NCBI RefSeq assembly: GCF_030848805.1 | Contig: NC_092363.1 | Location: 8,246,001-8,310,000, forward strand | Direction of reading: 5' to 3' | Length of the DNA stretch: 64,000 bases | From: Temnothorax longispinosus | Taxonomy: Eukaryota > Arthropoda > Insecta > Hymenoptera > Formicidae | In this document: in pieces, positions 12,441 to 26,035 of the stretch | Layout of the letters: each line of letters begins with the position of its first letter | How positions within the stretch are numbered: the first letter of the stretch is position 1 | Notes under the pieces: generated by a model | Seen by the model: the letters and a program-made list of their open reading frames with translations, nothing else | The model's database searches: none | Told to the model about the DNA's origin: nothing | Made by a program: the position numbers and the translations under genes

Positions 12441-12469
12441 TAATTGAGATCTGCATAGACCTTTTAAAC

Positions 12470-15140
12470 TGTACCGGTGGCGAAGCGGCAATGGAGAACG
12501 TAGCGTGACAGTTGAGTACGTTTATTGACGTACGTGACGTAACATGCTATCTTCGTGATAATTAGGGAATTTATGAAAATGTATGAAATTATACTTTATA
12601 GACACATACAGTTTTCCCAATCAGCAAAAATGAGCGACATGCAATCTTTAGCAACAAATGTCTGGATTTATTATGAGTATTTCTTATAATTATATACGTA
12701 ATAAAAATTAAAATATACATATTTATATAAATAAATAAAAAATGAACGAGCTACTAATATAAAACAAACAAAGTGTGAGGGAGTTATAATATCTATCGTA
12801 ATAATATTGTATCAATAATTTACTATGTCAGTATAGATCAGTATTAATATTTATTTATTGCATATGTATATCAATCATGTCGATTATTTACATCGAAAAT
12901 TATCTACGTCTACTCTTCAATATTAAAAAATGGATAAAACATGATGACATACATATATAAAAATATATAGAGTTTCTGGGATATTAGCTGCACACGGATG
13001 AATCTATACACATACAAATCTACATTTAATAGTTATCTAGTACTCTATCATTAGACACGTGATTATACGTGACACGTAACATTTTTAAAAGTGTTTGTGT
13101 CACAAAAGAGAAATCGCATCTCAACAGAAGCTATTAGAATGACTTTAAAAAACATGCGAATGCCATGTAAAAATAGTTTAGTTTGTCATTGGCGTGCTGA
13201 AGATTACGTTACGCTAATAAGCAGTAAAATAGTATTAAGATAAATCTATGAAAAATGTATTACGTCAATACATTGTCAATTCATGATATATTTAGAGATT
13301 AGTCGGTATTAGTCGCAGCTACGCGCAGCTACTATCTTCAGCAAATAACTATAGATGGAAAATAGTTTACACTGCAAGTATATTACATCCGATAACAGGT
13401 AATGATTAAGTAATATTTATTATATTATCCAATTGTAATAATTTGTAAAAAAACTGCAGCTAAAAAAAGAATAATGCGTAATTTTCGAAAACTATTTATT
13501 ATGCTGAACAGCCCACTTATAGAAGTCTCTTGTCAATCCGAATGTAATATGGTTCGCATAATCGATCCTTTCGTTCTTCAAAAATTATTTGCAGTATTAA
13601 TAGTTTTTATTTGAATGTTTATTAATTCTCGAGTAGAACTATATAGTTTTCCTGTTAAATTATATAGTTGAACACTGCATTTTATTGAGAACGGATATCT
13701 GCTCGCATCTGTGTCATTGATGAATGGAACTGTAAGAAGCACTTTATTTGATATTATGTGTTTATTATTCATTGATTGAAAGCGTTACAATCACTCAATT
13801 TATTGAACAAGTTCTAGATACAATATAAATGTACGTAAATATAATTCCTAACAACATGATAATTCTCGATTGTGATATCGTCAGCACGTACGTCTTTTTT
13901 TACCTTTTCTTTTTTCACGGGAAATATTTTTTATATCTCGTCGATATCGCTACTTATAAGATTTATATTTTTCTACTATTAACTCAAGCCCGATTCATTG
14001 TAGCTTGCGCGCGCGCGCGCGCATATGAATTTAAGTAGGTATACAAAATAGTTATTTATAAAAGTATAAATTTCTATAATAAATCTTTTAAAAACTGGAT
14101 TAACAATTCAATAAACTGATAGTGATTTAGGTAATACTGTTTAACATTTATTATTTTCTAATAATAATAGAACTCCGATTATTTCATATTTAATACCTTT
14201 TGGTTTCTAAGAAAACAATTTTTTACAATATTTTTTACATACTTTGTTATCTCCTTGCAGTGTTAGGATGTGTTGCACAAATATGATAGATTTATATAAT
14301 AATGTGATTATTTTTAAAATTCTTTTTTTCTTTCACTTTATTATTCACAATGTTTAGAAGCTAGTCTAAACAATTAGTCAGGACTCAAACTGTTTCAATA
14401 AAAAAAGACTTGATATCTCATGGTCTTTGCGACCTAATCTTATAAATATTCCATCGCTTTTATTGTAGGTATAATATGTGAAATTTCTAGTACTATTAGA
14501 ACGCAAAAGTATATATAAATTAATTGGATTTTGTACCTTTAGATTGTCTATGTTATTTGCATAAAATATAATGAAAATCTATTGCACCTGTTTATACCTT
14601 GGATTTTTATCACAAGATCTTTTAGATTTTAGATATTTATTAGATGTTGGCGAGCAAGCGATCGTTTGTTTCTTTTTTATTCATCTTCTGTTTTTGCTCG
14701 CTCCCGCGCTACGTCACCAGATAGATATCTCTGACATACAAGGTATCGCAAAATCTGACCTCGTACTCTTTAACAACAAAAAACTTTTAATCGGAAATAT
14801 CAAAATGGAGATTATTATTTACTAAAATTTCTTTTTCAGTCTCTACTATACAATTTTATAATTAAACTTGATATTATTGCTATTCTTGTAATTGCTATTC
14901 TTGTGATACATTGATTCTGCGATACCGTGTATATTAACAATTACTAATAAATTATTAATAAATTGCAGCGATTACGACATTCTCGCATAAATAATTGTTT
15001 TTACTCGGATAGATGCACGATGCACGATTACGTAAAACATTACGTAAAGTGCAAGGTACAAAATAATATATTACAAAAGAGATTAAATAAAAATGGAACA
15101 ATCAGCTATATTAAAATATATAAAAAAATTATCTAATATA
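12470..15140. other. Intergenic AT-rich stretch
   Basis: No gene recognised. It includes an alternating GC run at about 14007-14022 (Z-DNA-prone) and several short AT-rich runs. Open frames are short and lack support. Confidence 0.55.
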
Positions 15141-16842
15141 TTAATCTATATCGAGTTTTTTAAAACTACCCTCTATACCGAACAAATCGTTCACTGACTT
15201 GCTTTTGCCGATTCTCGACGCTTCATTAACGCGTCTATTTACCTCATCTAGCAGGAACCATTCGCGATAATCTTCGAGTTTCTTCACTTGAATTTCCGCT
15301 AATTCATGTACAGAGCCTGCTTTTCCCCCCATCTCGTTCGGCAGCACGTCCACCGAAATATATTCGGAAAGGCTCTTAAACGATGGATGAAAATGTATCT
15401 ATGTATAAGAAAAGTAAATGAGATGATTTAGAAAAACTTTCCTGAGTACTAATTGTAAATAGGATATAGTAGCATTGAAATTAGTATAATTTTTTCGGTT
15501 ATAAAAATTTTAATATTACGGACAATTAGACACAAAAATTTCTACGTTTATCGGTGACGATCAAAAATTATATTTTGCATAATGAGGTTTGTTTAAGTCT
15601 ATATAGAAATACAATTAAAAATAATTATTTGTTCAGACATTACAGAATTATTTGATCGCTATGTCAACCACTACGTGACCGCACGAATAAATATATTTCT
15701 TAAAAAACGCCAATATTGCTGCTAAATAATTACAATTGAATTTAATTAATCGATTTGTGATATTTACTATGTCCATTATCTCTTTCTTCATGAAAGGTTT
15801 CGCCGTGTTCATCAACAATTCCATGGCGGATGGCGCGTTTATGACATGGATTCCTTTTAGACGCATCGGTGCCGCATTTTGGATGTAGTACAACATTTTC
15901 TTCATTCCCAATGGACTCATTCGCGCGACATGACCAAATGATAGTTTACTAGCATCGACAATATAAGTATAACCGTTGTTCGTACCATCCGTCAGAAAAT
16001 ATATGTCGTGTAACATCGTGGAATATTTCGCGTTGTCATTGAAGATATAGTTAGAAGGATCGGGGTCCAGATATGTTCCACATATAATCTTGTAACCGTC
16101 TTTTGTTATTCCGTTTAGGGAAAGTATAGCCCTTTTTAAGTCACAAATCAATTTATCTCAATTTATTATTAATATATCAATAGAGGAAAGTGCTCTATTA
16201 TGAGATAGGATTCTAATATGAGATGGGGGGATTTTTTCATGGTGGGATCAACAGATAGGGCCTATATAGAGCCTTTTAGCTTAACATATCTCATATTTGG
16301 ATTCTGTCTGAAATAGGGCACTTTCCTCTCTATACATCAAAATATTAGCAAAATTACTCTACATTATTCTTAAAAATCTACAATTAAATACTAGTATATC
16401 TATATATCTACATATTGTAGAATTTGCGTTATTTTATGTACAGATCTCAAAGTGTATATTATACTTTTAACATTTCAAATTTTATAAAAATTAGCCGTTT
16501 TATACACGAACAAGTTATACCACTATTCACTCACTATAATATTCGTAAAATCGCTTACGTGACTTTGAAGGCTTGTTGTAGTTTCTTTTCTTCGAGCGGA
16601 TCCCGATTGCAAAAAAATTCTGGTAAATGCGTCCTGGTTGTGTAGTAATTTTCGATTGTGTTTTTCGTTGGTTCCATTTGATAATAATTACTGTGAAGGA
16701 ATAAGGCGAGAAAACTATCCTCGATTTTTGGCAAGTGCGGTTGTTTCTCGCACCATTCTCTCAGTGATTGTATATCGGATAGCTTCAGTTGAGGATTCTT
16801 CTTCATTTCTTCTTCTAATGTGATTCTTTTCATTATTGACAT
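15141..16842 (-). CDS. CRAL-TRIO domain lipid-transfer protein 2, 301 aa
   Basis: Second member of the tandem set. Exons: 16842-16559 (284 nt), 16131-15768 (364 nt) and 15398-15141 (258 nt), with the same phases (2, 0) as its neighbours. The N-domain reads EWCEKQPHLPKIEDSFLALF. The core has ITKDGYKIICGTYLDPDPS, YIVDASKLSFGHVARMSPL and PMRLKGIHVINAPS, then PFMKKEIMDI. The last exon has YISVDVLPNEMGGKAGS and ends in GSFKKLDID. Core residues differ from copy 1 at many surface and pocket-lining positions, so ligand preference may differ. A 148-bp inverted-repeat element sits in intron 1, close to the exon 2 acceptor. Family assignment is firm; substrate unknown. Confidence 0.9.
16182..16329. mobile_element. 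148-bp inverted-repeat element (MITE-like)
   Basis: The left end AGAGGAAAGTGCTCTATT and the reverse complement of the right end AGAGGAAAGTGCCCTATT match closely. The similarity continues through the AATATGAGAT region to give arms of about 40 bases. It has no coding capacity. It lies in intron 1 of CRAL-TRIO gene 2, about 50 bases upstream of the exon 2 acceptor. Target duplication unclear. Confidence 0.72.
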
Positions 16843-18045
<1,203 letters not shown>

Positions 18046-19138
18046 TTAATCTAGCTCCAACTTTTTAAAGCTACCGTCTACACCGAATAGATTTTCCGCA
18101 CTTTCGCATTTGCCAACTCGCAAAGATTCGTTCACTCGTCCATTAGCTTCGTCATACTGAAAGTAATCGCGAAATTCTTCCAGCAATTGGATATGCTTAG
18201 CTGCTATTTCTTCGATAGGTCCCGCTTTCCCACCGTACTCGTTTGGCAAAGCTTCGATAGGTAGATATTTCTTCACGGTTTCCATGTTTGAATGAAAATG
18301 CAGCTAAAGTAATAAATGTATATTCGTATCTTATATTTTTTCCTTCTTAAATGCTTCTTAAAAAGAAGAGACTTAAAATGCGATTGACTTACAAGATTCA
18401 TCATTTCCTTCTTTATGAAGGGTTTTAACAAATTCAAAAATGTATCTACTATGGGCATAGCGTTCAGTACGTGTAAGGCCTTCAATCGAACCGGAGCAGC
18501 TTCTTGTATATAGAATAAAACTTTTTTTAATCCCATTAAATTCATAGCAGCGACATGGCTGAAAGACAGGCCAGCTGCATCAAGAATAACAACCAATCCC
18601 TCGCTGGTGCCATGCACCACATTTTGCACCTCGCACGTCATAAGCAGATACTTAGTACACTCGAAATGATCGAATTTATTCGGATTCGGATCCAGAAATC
18701 TGACAAGTGTCATGACGTATCCTTCTTTAGTTTTTTCCTCTAATGGCACAGCTGCTCTGTTATCGAAAGAATACTTAATTTTTTCTTATATTTCCATATG
18801 ATTTTTAATGATACTTGGTGATCTTAATAATTTAACAGGATTACTTACATGACGGAGAAGGCCTTTCGCAATTCTTTCCACGCGATTGGATCTCTATTAC
18901 AGAACACTTCTGGCAAAAGCGTTCTTATGGTAAAAAAATTGTCTATCGTCTTCTTGGTCGGCTCTATGCGATAATAGTTACTGTGCAGAAACATAACAAG
19001 ATACACCATCTCTATTCGTGGCAGATGAGGCTGCTTTTCCATCCAATCCTTTAACATTTGCAGATCTGACATCTTGAGTTCCGGATTTCGCTTGCACTCT
19101 TCTTCTATACTAACATATCGAGTCGGTAGTGCAGACAT
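18046..19138 (-). CDS. CRAL-TRIO domain lipid-transfer protein 3, 303 aa
   Basis: Third tandem member. Exons: 19138-18849 (290 nt), 18756-18393 (364 nt) and 18303-18046 (258 nt), phases 2 and 0. Start chosen at MSALPTRYVSIEEE, which aligns with the starts of the other copies; the extra six bases in exon 1 make the N-terminus slightly longer. The N-domain shows DWMEKQPHLPRIEM and LHSNYYRIEPTKKTID. The core shows KTKEGYVMTLVRFLDPNPN, VVILDAAGLSFSHVAAMNL and PVRLKALHVLNAMP, then PFIKKEMMNL. Its core is the most divergent of the four: the acidic E-G-H motif before the beta strand (EGHIILFD in copy 1) is EGLVVILD here. Intron 1 is only 92 bases. Confidence 0.9.
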
Positions 19139-19917
19139 CGGTGCTCTGATCGACCTACAAATTTGTCCTCGTTTATATACAATATATATATATATATATA
19201 TATATATTTTTTTTAGATACACTTGCGGGAAAGAGAAAAAGAATTATATGAAATCATGCAAAGAAACAAGAAAAAATATAAACATATACATATGTATATT
19301 GAGCGCAAACGTTTACTTTTAATTAATTAAAAATACGATTGATATGATACTAAATCAATTATAAACTCGATAATGTTGTTTTGAACTGTATTAGAAACTG
19401 TATCAGATACGCGATATACTTGTATTGATATAAAAAATATCTCTTGCGAGATAGAACAATACGTTGCTATAACATATAATTCGAAAAAAATCTGAAACTG
19501 TAAAAACGCATCACTATCGTTATCGTAGATAACATTTTTTAATAATCAAGATAAGCCAGATACGTTAGTTTAGTGAATGTATCTATTCATTAAAATTTGT
19601 ACTTATTTTTTCTGTGATTATATATTATATACATATATAGATACACAACATTAAGTTAAAAACCTTAGCATTTCATATATGTGACTTTATTTTAAATTTA
19701 TATTAATCTTCTTTCTTTCCTTTCTCTATACGCATATTTTTGAAATTCAAAAATACGATTATATATTACATGTACACATACACACACAATACACAATACA
19801 AAAGATTCTCCTTTTAATGATTTTCTATAATACACTTTCCATATTTAGCACATTTCAACTTTCGCAGACGCGGAAATGAGATTTTTAGTTAGAGAAAAAA
19901 TTAGATCGTCAATCTAC

Positions 19918-20027
19918 CTTGACCAGTTGTTCCTTAACCGGTTATTCACAGGTGGATCTGTCCTACAAATGTTGGTAACACAGCACAGAATATCGCTGCT
20001 GCGCACGCGATAAGTCGATTACACACT
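19918..20027 (-). other. Candidate non-coding leader exon of CRAL-TRIO gene 3
   Basis: An initiator ATCAGTG centred at 20027 (minus strand) is followed by about 110 bases ending in a donor CTGGTCAAG/GTAGATT (exon end 19918). The coding start is 0.8 kb downstream. The link is inferred from position and signals only. Confidence 0.38.
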
Positions 20028-20302
20028 GATTTCTAAAAGAGAATGTCCGAGAGTTTCGAGCGTTCGACACGCCGAGAACGATTACTTTCATATTGCGCTC
20101 CACGAAGACTAAAATATTCCATCTGCGTAGTCACGATCGCGCGATAAAAAATATTAATTTCAAACAGCTATTTACAAGTTAATAGCTAAATAACAAAAAA
20201 GAGATTGAGGCATAATTATATAAAGAACGCATGCACTATAATTGATTGTATATGCTTGTAGATCTCATTTGTATTGCGTTATATAAATCTTATTGTTTTT
20301 AA

Positions 20303-20455
20303 CACGTTCCATGTCGCGCCGTTTTTACGCGACTGTCCATTCAGACCGCGTGTACTACAACGATGGTACATTATATGATAACTATGTTACATTTCAAAAT
20401 GTTAGAGACGGCTTAAATGGAGAACACAACATCAGTAGACGCGGCACGAAACGTA
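20303..20455. mobile_element. piggyBac-like MITE, TTAA-flanked, 153 bp
   Basis: TTAA lies at 20299-20302 and again at 20456-20459. The inner ends CACGTTCCATGTCGCG and (reverse complement of the right end) TACGTTTCGTGCCGCG match at most positions. TTAA target duplication is the hallmark of piggyBac transposition. It has no coding capacity. Confidence 0.6.
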
Positions 20456-20459
20456 TTAA

Positions 20460-21327
20460 TTGAATTAATACTCTACATTATATTGTATGTTAACTCCTTT
20501 TATTTTCTTTAACGTAACAGGTTGAAATAAATTGTAAGAAAATTGCATCTAGTGATTCTAAGAACTATATAACGCGAGTGAATAAATCTATTATGCATGC
20601 TACGTACAAAAGTGCGTTACGTATATCTATAATAATTGCGTATTATGTTAATTATGATCCATAATTATGAGAAACATAATCAAAATAAATCCACTTCTCG
20701 ATTTTTCAAATAATATCGCACTTTACAGATTGCGTTGTAAGATTCTAGTGCCGTGATTAAAATGTCAAAATTCAAGACTTTGAGTAAAAAATTTTGCTTA
20801 TATGTATATTAGATTAAATTTATGAACATAATAGCAGAATGACATTACAATTTTACAGAATTACATCTCCGCCGGTTGTTGGTGTTAAAGCTATTTAATA
20901 TTCCATCACAATATTTAGATCATACTTGGAATTACGATGTATTATTATAACGTTTTAAATATTAGTTAATATGGATTAATATGACTTTTTTCTAGAGATC
21001 TTTTAACTTATATATTATATCGTGATTATCATAGACTGCATATTATGTTTTTTGGAATCTTCGAGACATATGAACCGCGTAAATCGTTTTTGCAAAATCA
21101 ATTAATTAATTGCCAATGAATAAACTATAATGAAATTTTGGATAATCGTTATATTTGTATTATTGTTAATTCTATTGTGTTATAAGCATAAAATATTTAC
21201 TTATTTCGTGCGATTCTCACACGTGAATATAAAAAATTGTATATTTATGAATCGATATAAATCGATATAAATATATTGTATTTTACGCAATTTTATGTAG
21301 TTATACTTTCGACATAAATTAAACGAG
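20460..21327. other. AT-rich spacer, nothing recognised
   Basis: Intergenic sequence between the piggyBac-like element and the 3' end of CRAL-TRIO gene 4. No supported frames or structures. Confidence 0.55.
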
Positions 21328-22871
21328 TCAATCTATATCTAGTTTCTTGAAACTTCCCTCGACCCCGAACAAATCCATCGTCTTGCTTTTGCCTACTCTT
21401 AATGCTTCGTTTACACGACCCGTGATTTCATCTTGTAGATACCATTCACGATGATCCTCTATCTTTTTTAATATCTCCTCCTGTTGTTCTTTCAACGGTT
21501 TAGCTTTTCCACCTAAACCTATATCGCAAGGGAATGCTTCCAGTGGCACAAACGTTGCCAGCGTGTCCTTCGTTGAGTTCGTGGGGTGAATATGTAACTG
21601 AAAATATATCGAAAATGTATTATTATACGTATGTGTATGTATATAAGACGTATTCATTAGTCATTACTATATTTAAAAAATTTAGGAATCAAATAATAAT
21701 AATAATAATAATAATGTATGTTGAATCTATTTCTTTTTAGAGAAAACGTTATTATTATACTCACCGCGTACTGATCTTTTGACTCTTAATATAAATTATT
21801 TTTGGTAAACAAGTTTCAAATAAAAATTGATCCGGAATTAAGTAAAAGACAAAATCTTTTTTATTTATTTACATGCGTGGAACTCTTTTATGTTTAATGT
21901 AAAATATTTTTATTGTTCTTACCACCTCCATTAACTCTTTTTTCATAAACGGCTTCATCATCGACAAAATGATATCCATGACTGCGTTGGTGTTAATAAA
22001 GTGCAGACCTTTAAGTCTGATTGGTATAGCTTCTTGTAAATAATAAAGATATCTCTTAATCCCCATGGGACTAAGACGGCCAGCATGAGCGAAGGTAACA
22101 CCTGCCATATCTATAATAATTATATGACCCTCGGCGGTCCCTTCGGTGTACAACCACAAGTCAACCACCATAGAAAAGTACTTCATGACGTCGTTATAAA
22201 CAAAACGTGACGGTTCATAATCTATTAATCTCGAATAAACAAGTTTGTATCCTTCCTTCGTTGTCATTGGCAGTGTCATCGACGCCCTTTTTAAATAAAT
22301 TTAATTATTTTACGCACACGTGGATTGAATTTTATTTTTATATCTAGATGTCTTATGGATATTTAAGCTCGACAGCTCCTTTTTATTTTTTTACCTTTAT
22401 ATTACTTATTATTTATTATAATTTTAATTTTTACTTCAGAAATGTACGAATAAAAATGAAGATATATTTAAACATATGAAACTTTATGACATGAAATATC
22501 TCAAAGTCTATTAACTGTCAGCATGCATTTGGATATATTGTTAAAATATTTATTACTTGAATACGTAAACAAATTTTTAATACTCACACAACTTTGAATA
22601 TCTCTCGCAATTGCTTTGTCCCAAGTGGATCCCTGTCGGAGAAAAATTCTGGCATGTGAGTCCTGGAAGTGTAATATTCTTCGATGGTGTTCTTAGCAGC
22701 CTCGATACGATAGTAATTACTGTGCAAGAACAATACGTATTCAACGTCTAAAATTTTCGGAAGATGCGACTGTTTCATGGCCCAGTCCTTTAGAATTTGT
22801 ATATCGGAATCTTTCAACTCGGGATTTTTCTTCTTTTCTTCCTCGTAGGAAATCCTCTTGACCAGCGACAT
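21328..22871 (-). CDS. CRAL-TRIO domain lipid-transfer protein 4, 305 aa
   Basis: Fourth tandem member and the one closest to copy 1. Exons: 22871-22588 (284 nt), 22286-21923 (364 nt) and 21597-21328 (270 nt), phases 2 and 0. The ATG at 22871 (MSLVKRISYEEE) is the first in the exon and aligns with the other copies. The core has TTKEGYKLVYSRLIDYEPS, GHIIIIDMAGVTFAHAGRL and PIRLKGLHFINTN, then PFMKKELMEV. The last exon is 12-15 bases longer than in the paralogues (FVPLEAFPCDIGLGGKAKPL), with a Gly-Leu insertion before the conserved GGKA. It ends in VEGSFKKLDID. Confidence 0.9.
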
Positions 22872-25173
22872 AGTTGACTTCACTTGTATATAATTTTCTA
22901 TTAATATAAGAAATATTTTTAACGTTTATTAAAATTAAGGAGTAATTATTCAGATTAATTGAAATGTTATCACTTTTACATAAAGATGTAATTTATGTCC
23001 TAAACAAGTTTTGGGGATATGTATGTCGATGTCGATCATGGATGATAGTGATGGAGAGCAGTGTATGGTTGGATGTAACGAGAGATGGTATGTGGAGGAT
23101 GCGTCCCCAAAAATACCATGTGATTCTCTGCGAGACGCGATGGTGCCCCACTCCACTATATGCCCGCCTAACTCTTGTCGTCCGATATTTAATATAGAAA
23201 AGATAAATGTCTTTAATTTTAAATATTTAACCCACGATATAGAAATTAGATTGGAGAATATTATAATATAAATAGATATTTTAGAATAATTATGTTAAAA
23301 TAAGATAGAAACAGTTACCTTTTACTCAGGCGTATAACTCTCATGCGAGAAATGACTTGCTTGATGAACACTCGACTGGAATATGACGCGATTATTACTC
23401 ACCGACTCTCAAGGTAGCACTATGCGTGACCATACGAAGATTTGCGTTTTATCCCACGAAGCTAGTATACGTGATACAGACAACAACTTAATACAGACAA
23501 CATACAATTATATCTTCACTATAACTGAAATCACTAATTAAATTCTTGACAGACAGAAATTATGTTCTGATAACTTGCTATCGTTATGCATTAAGAGACA
23601 TTTTTCTTGAACTTTGTTTGTCGTTGCTGCACATTGTATACATTGTTATATAATTTTACCATTATGTTTTATACATAAAACAAATTGTCAACAATCGACA
23701 TGCATATAGGAACGGGGATTGCAATATCGTAAATAATTATTAATAGTGAGTGAAACATGACCGTTTTACAATGTACAATCAATTAGAGAGAAAAACACCA
23801 TTTACAGTCCGGATTGGATTTTACACAATTAATCAATAATAATATTGTGGGAATTTTGTACACTTTTTCCAAACTCAGTAAACCGCGCGCCGATTTTTTG
23901 TCGGTCTTTAAAAACACAGCTTTTTATTTGGACAGTAAATCCATTTAACTCCTCGTCACCCACCTGGGGTCTTTTTTGACCCCACGCACCTAAAAATGGC
24001 GATATTTTCTGGTTTTTTTAAATATTTATTTCGCTTTCAACTCCTAGATATGGTTTTTTCATACTTTATGCTAAAAGTTTTCAGCAATTTTCATTCTTAA
24101 ACTGTTACAAATATTTTTTTATTGTGAAAAATATAAAACTAGGGTCAATTTTGGGTTGTATGTAATAATGTATTTTTAATGTTTTGGTGTAATTTTACAA
24201 GTATTAACCCACCGTTTAGATATAATATCATGTAAAAACTTGCATTTCATTAATTCTATGCAAGTTGTAATATGAACATGCCGAAATACGTAATTTGTGT
24301 TTCTCGTGTTCCAGCTTTATACATTCAAAGATAATGTTATGCTTTATGTTACTTTTGCTTTCAATAAAAATGTTTATACATTAAAAATCTTTTATTTATA
24401 TGTCAAAATCTCTTTTCTTTTTAATATAAAATAAGGAATTATAAGCGGGGTAAAAAATGACCCCAGGTGGGTTATATGAAATTCTAAAGCTGGTGGGCAG
24501 CGAGGTTAAATCGATAACCGATTTAAATTTTGATGCTGATAAGCATATTCTTATTAAATCACTATCATTAGGCTATCAATAACATTATTCAGTCTGGACC
24601 ATAAGTGGTGACAAATTTATTTCAGAATTTTGTTATAGCTCTCATTTAAATAACATAACTGTGATGTAAAATCTGATATATAGTATATATATGTATATAT
24701 ACATATATATGTAACGACATAAAAAAAAGTATAATTAGTTATATAAACGAGTCACGTAAACGTTATATAAGCGGTTGTTTCAAACGTCGTGCGCGATATA
24801 TTCGTTCCGATTAGTTTTTCCCATGGCTTGGCGCTGCGATCGGCGTGTTGACGACTGACGAGAATGATAGGTTATGGGTGAAGTCCATGACGACCCGGAC
24901 GACGCCGACGTGACAGGATACCACATACGGCATACGGCACATACCGACATACCAATATCACATAACTGCGCGTAACCACACAGCACCGATATCGGATTGA
25001 CGGCATAAACAAGTATAAACGAAAGGGCATCGGTATTTCGCATTTGATTTGACGGCCGACGAGTTCATTTGCATTCATTTGTGTGAATTGAGTTGTGGAA
25101 TACTTGCCAAGCATCATTTTTGTATGTTTGTTGTAAAAACGACAAGTATCAAATATTCGACAGTTGATGTACT
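22872..25173. other. Spacer: leader candidate, MITE and MED31 5' region
   Basis: A minus-strand donor GAGTAAAAG/GTAACTG with exon end at 23319 marks a candidate non-coding leader exon of CRAL-TRIO gene 4. A 557-bp TTAA-flanked element follows. From about 24.78 to 25.17 kb the sequence becomes CpG-richer and is probably promoter and 5' UTR of MED31. A cysteine-containing open frame at 23.0-23.27 kb (plus) has no recognisable domain. Confidence 0.4.
23949..24505. mobile_element. piggyBac-like non-autonomous element, 557 bp, TTAA-flanked
   Basis: TTAA at 23945-23948 and 24506-24509 flanks the element. The left end CTCCTCGTCACCCACC and the reverse complement of the right end CCTCGCTGCCCACC match. 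A second inverted block just inside (CCACCTGGGGTCTTTTTTGA on the left; ACCCACCTGGGGTCATTTTT on the reverse of the right) strengthens the call. The interior is AT-rich with no transposase frame. Confidence 0.78.
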
Positions 25174-26035
25174 ATGAACCGACTGGATGATCCGCCGGGG
25201 CTCATGAAAGGCAGAAAACCATCTTTCATTGGAATGAACGGTACGTTTTTGTTCTTCGTTCTACGTTTAGCATCTCTCTATTCTAACCTATCTTTTCTCA
25301 ATTATACAGCTATCTTAGTCTTTAATACGTTGTGACTGAAATAAATTTCAAAAAAATTACTTGACATAAAATATTTTTGCTTTAACCTAACCTGTCTTTA
25401 ACTTATTGAGCTATGTAACAACCAATTTTATCTTTTATCTAATTGCGTATTACGTTATATCGCTACAAAGTTAATCGACGAGCTTTTCTCTCAATCTCAT
25501 CTCGAAAGAAGAAGAAGAAGAATACTGCAAAATTTATATTTCAGGAGCTCCAGAGACAGATGATCAACAGCGATTACGATTTCAGGTTGAGTTAGAATTT
25601 GTGCAATGCCTCGCCAATCCAAATTATTTGAATTGTAAGCAAGAATGATCCTTCTGCATTCCTTATTTATAATTAGCTTTAAAAGAAAAACTTGTTTTAT
25701 TTATGATAAATATGATTCTAGTTTTGGCACAGCGTGGCTACTTCAAAGACACAACATTTATTAATTATCTCAAGTACCTGTTATACTGGAAAGAACCGGA
25801 ATATGCAAAGTATTTAAAGTACCCCATGTGCTTGTACTTCCTGGATTTATTGCAGTACGAGCACTTTAGAAGAGAAGTTGTGAATTCTCAATGTACAAAG
25901 TTTATTGACGATCAGCAGATTCTACTGTGGCAACATTATACAAGACGTCGAACAAGACTTCTGCAAACAGCTGCTGAGCAAACGCAACACACTAATTCTC
26001 AGAACAATGGCATCGCTCAACCCAAGGTTCCCTGA
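25174..26035 (+). CDS. MED31: Mediator complex subunit 31
   Basis: Small conserved subunit (SOH1) of the Mediator middle module, which links transcription factors to RNA polymerase II in the nucleus. Exons: 25174-25240, 25545-25634 and 25722-26035, joined in phases 1 and 1. The start MNRLDDPPGLMKG follows CpG-rich leader sequence. The family core is clear: ETDDQQRLRFQVELEFVQCL, NPNYLNFLAQRGYF, FINYLKYLLYWKEPEYAKYL, then PMCLYFLDLLQYEHFRREV and QQILLWQHYTRRR. The product is about 156 residues, within the metazoan range. A poly(A) signal AATAAA is at 26227-26232. It is on the opposite strand to both neighbours. Confidence 0.96.

Noticed and set aside
22964..23271. Cysteine-containing frame (ICMSMSIMDDSDGEQCMVGC) as a secreted peptide
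   Set aside because: The N-terminus is not a signal peptide, the other frames are open too, and it lies in the presumed 5' intron of CRAL-TRIO gene 4.
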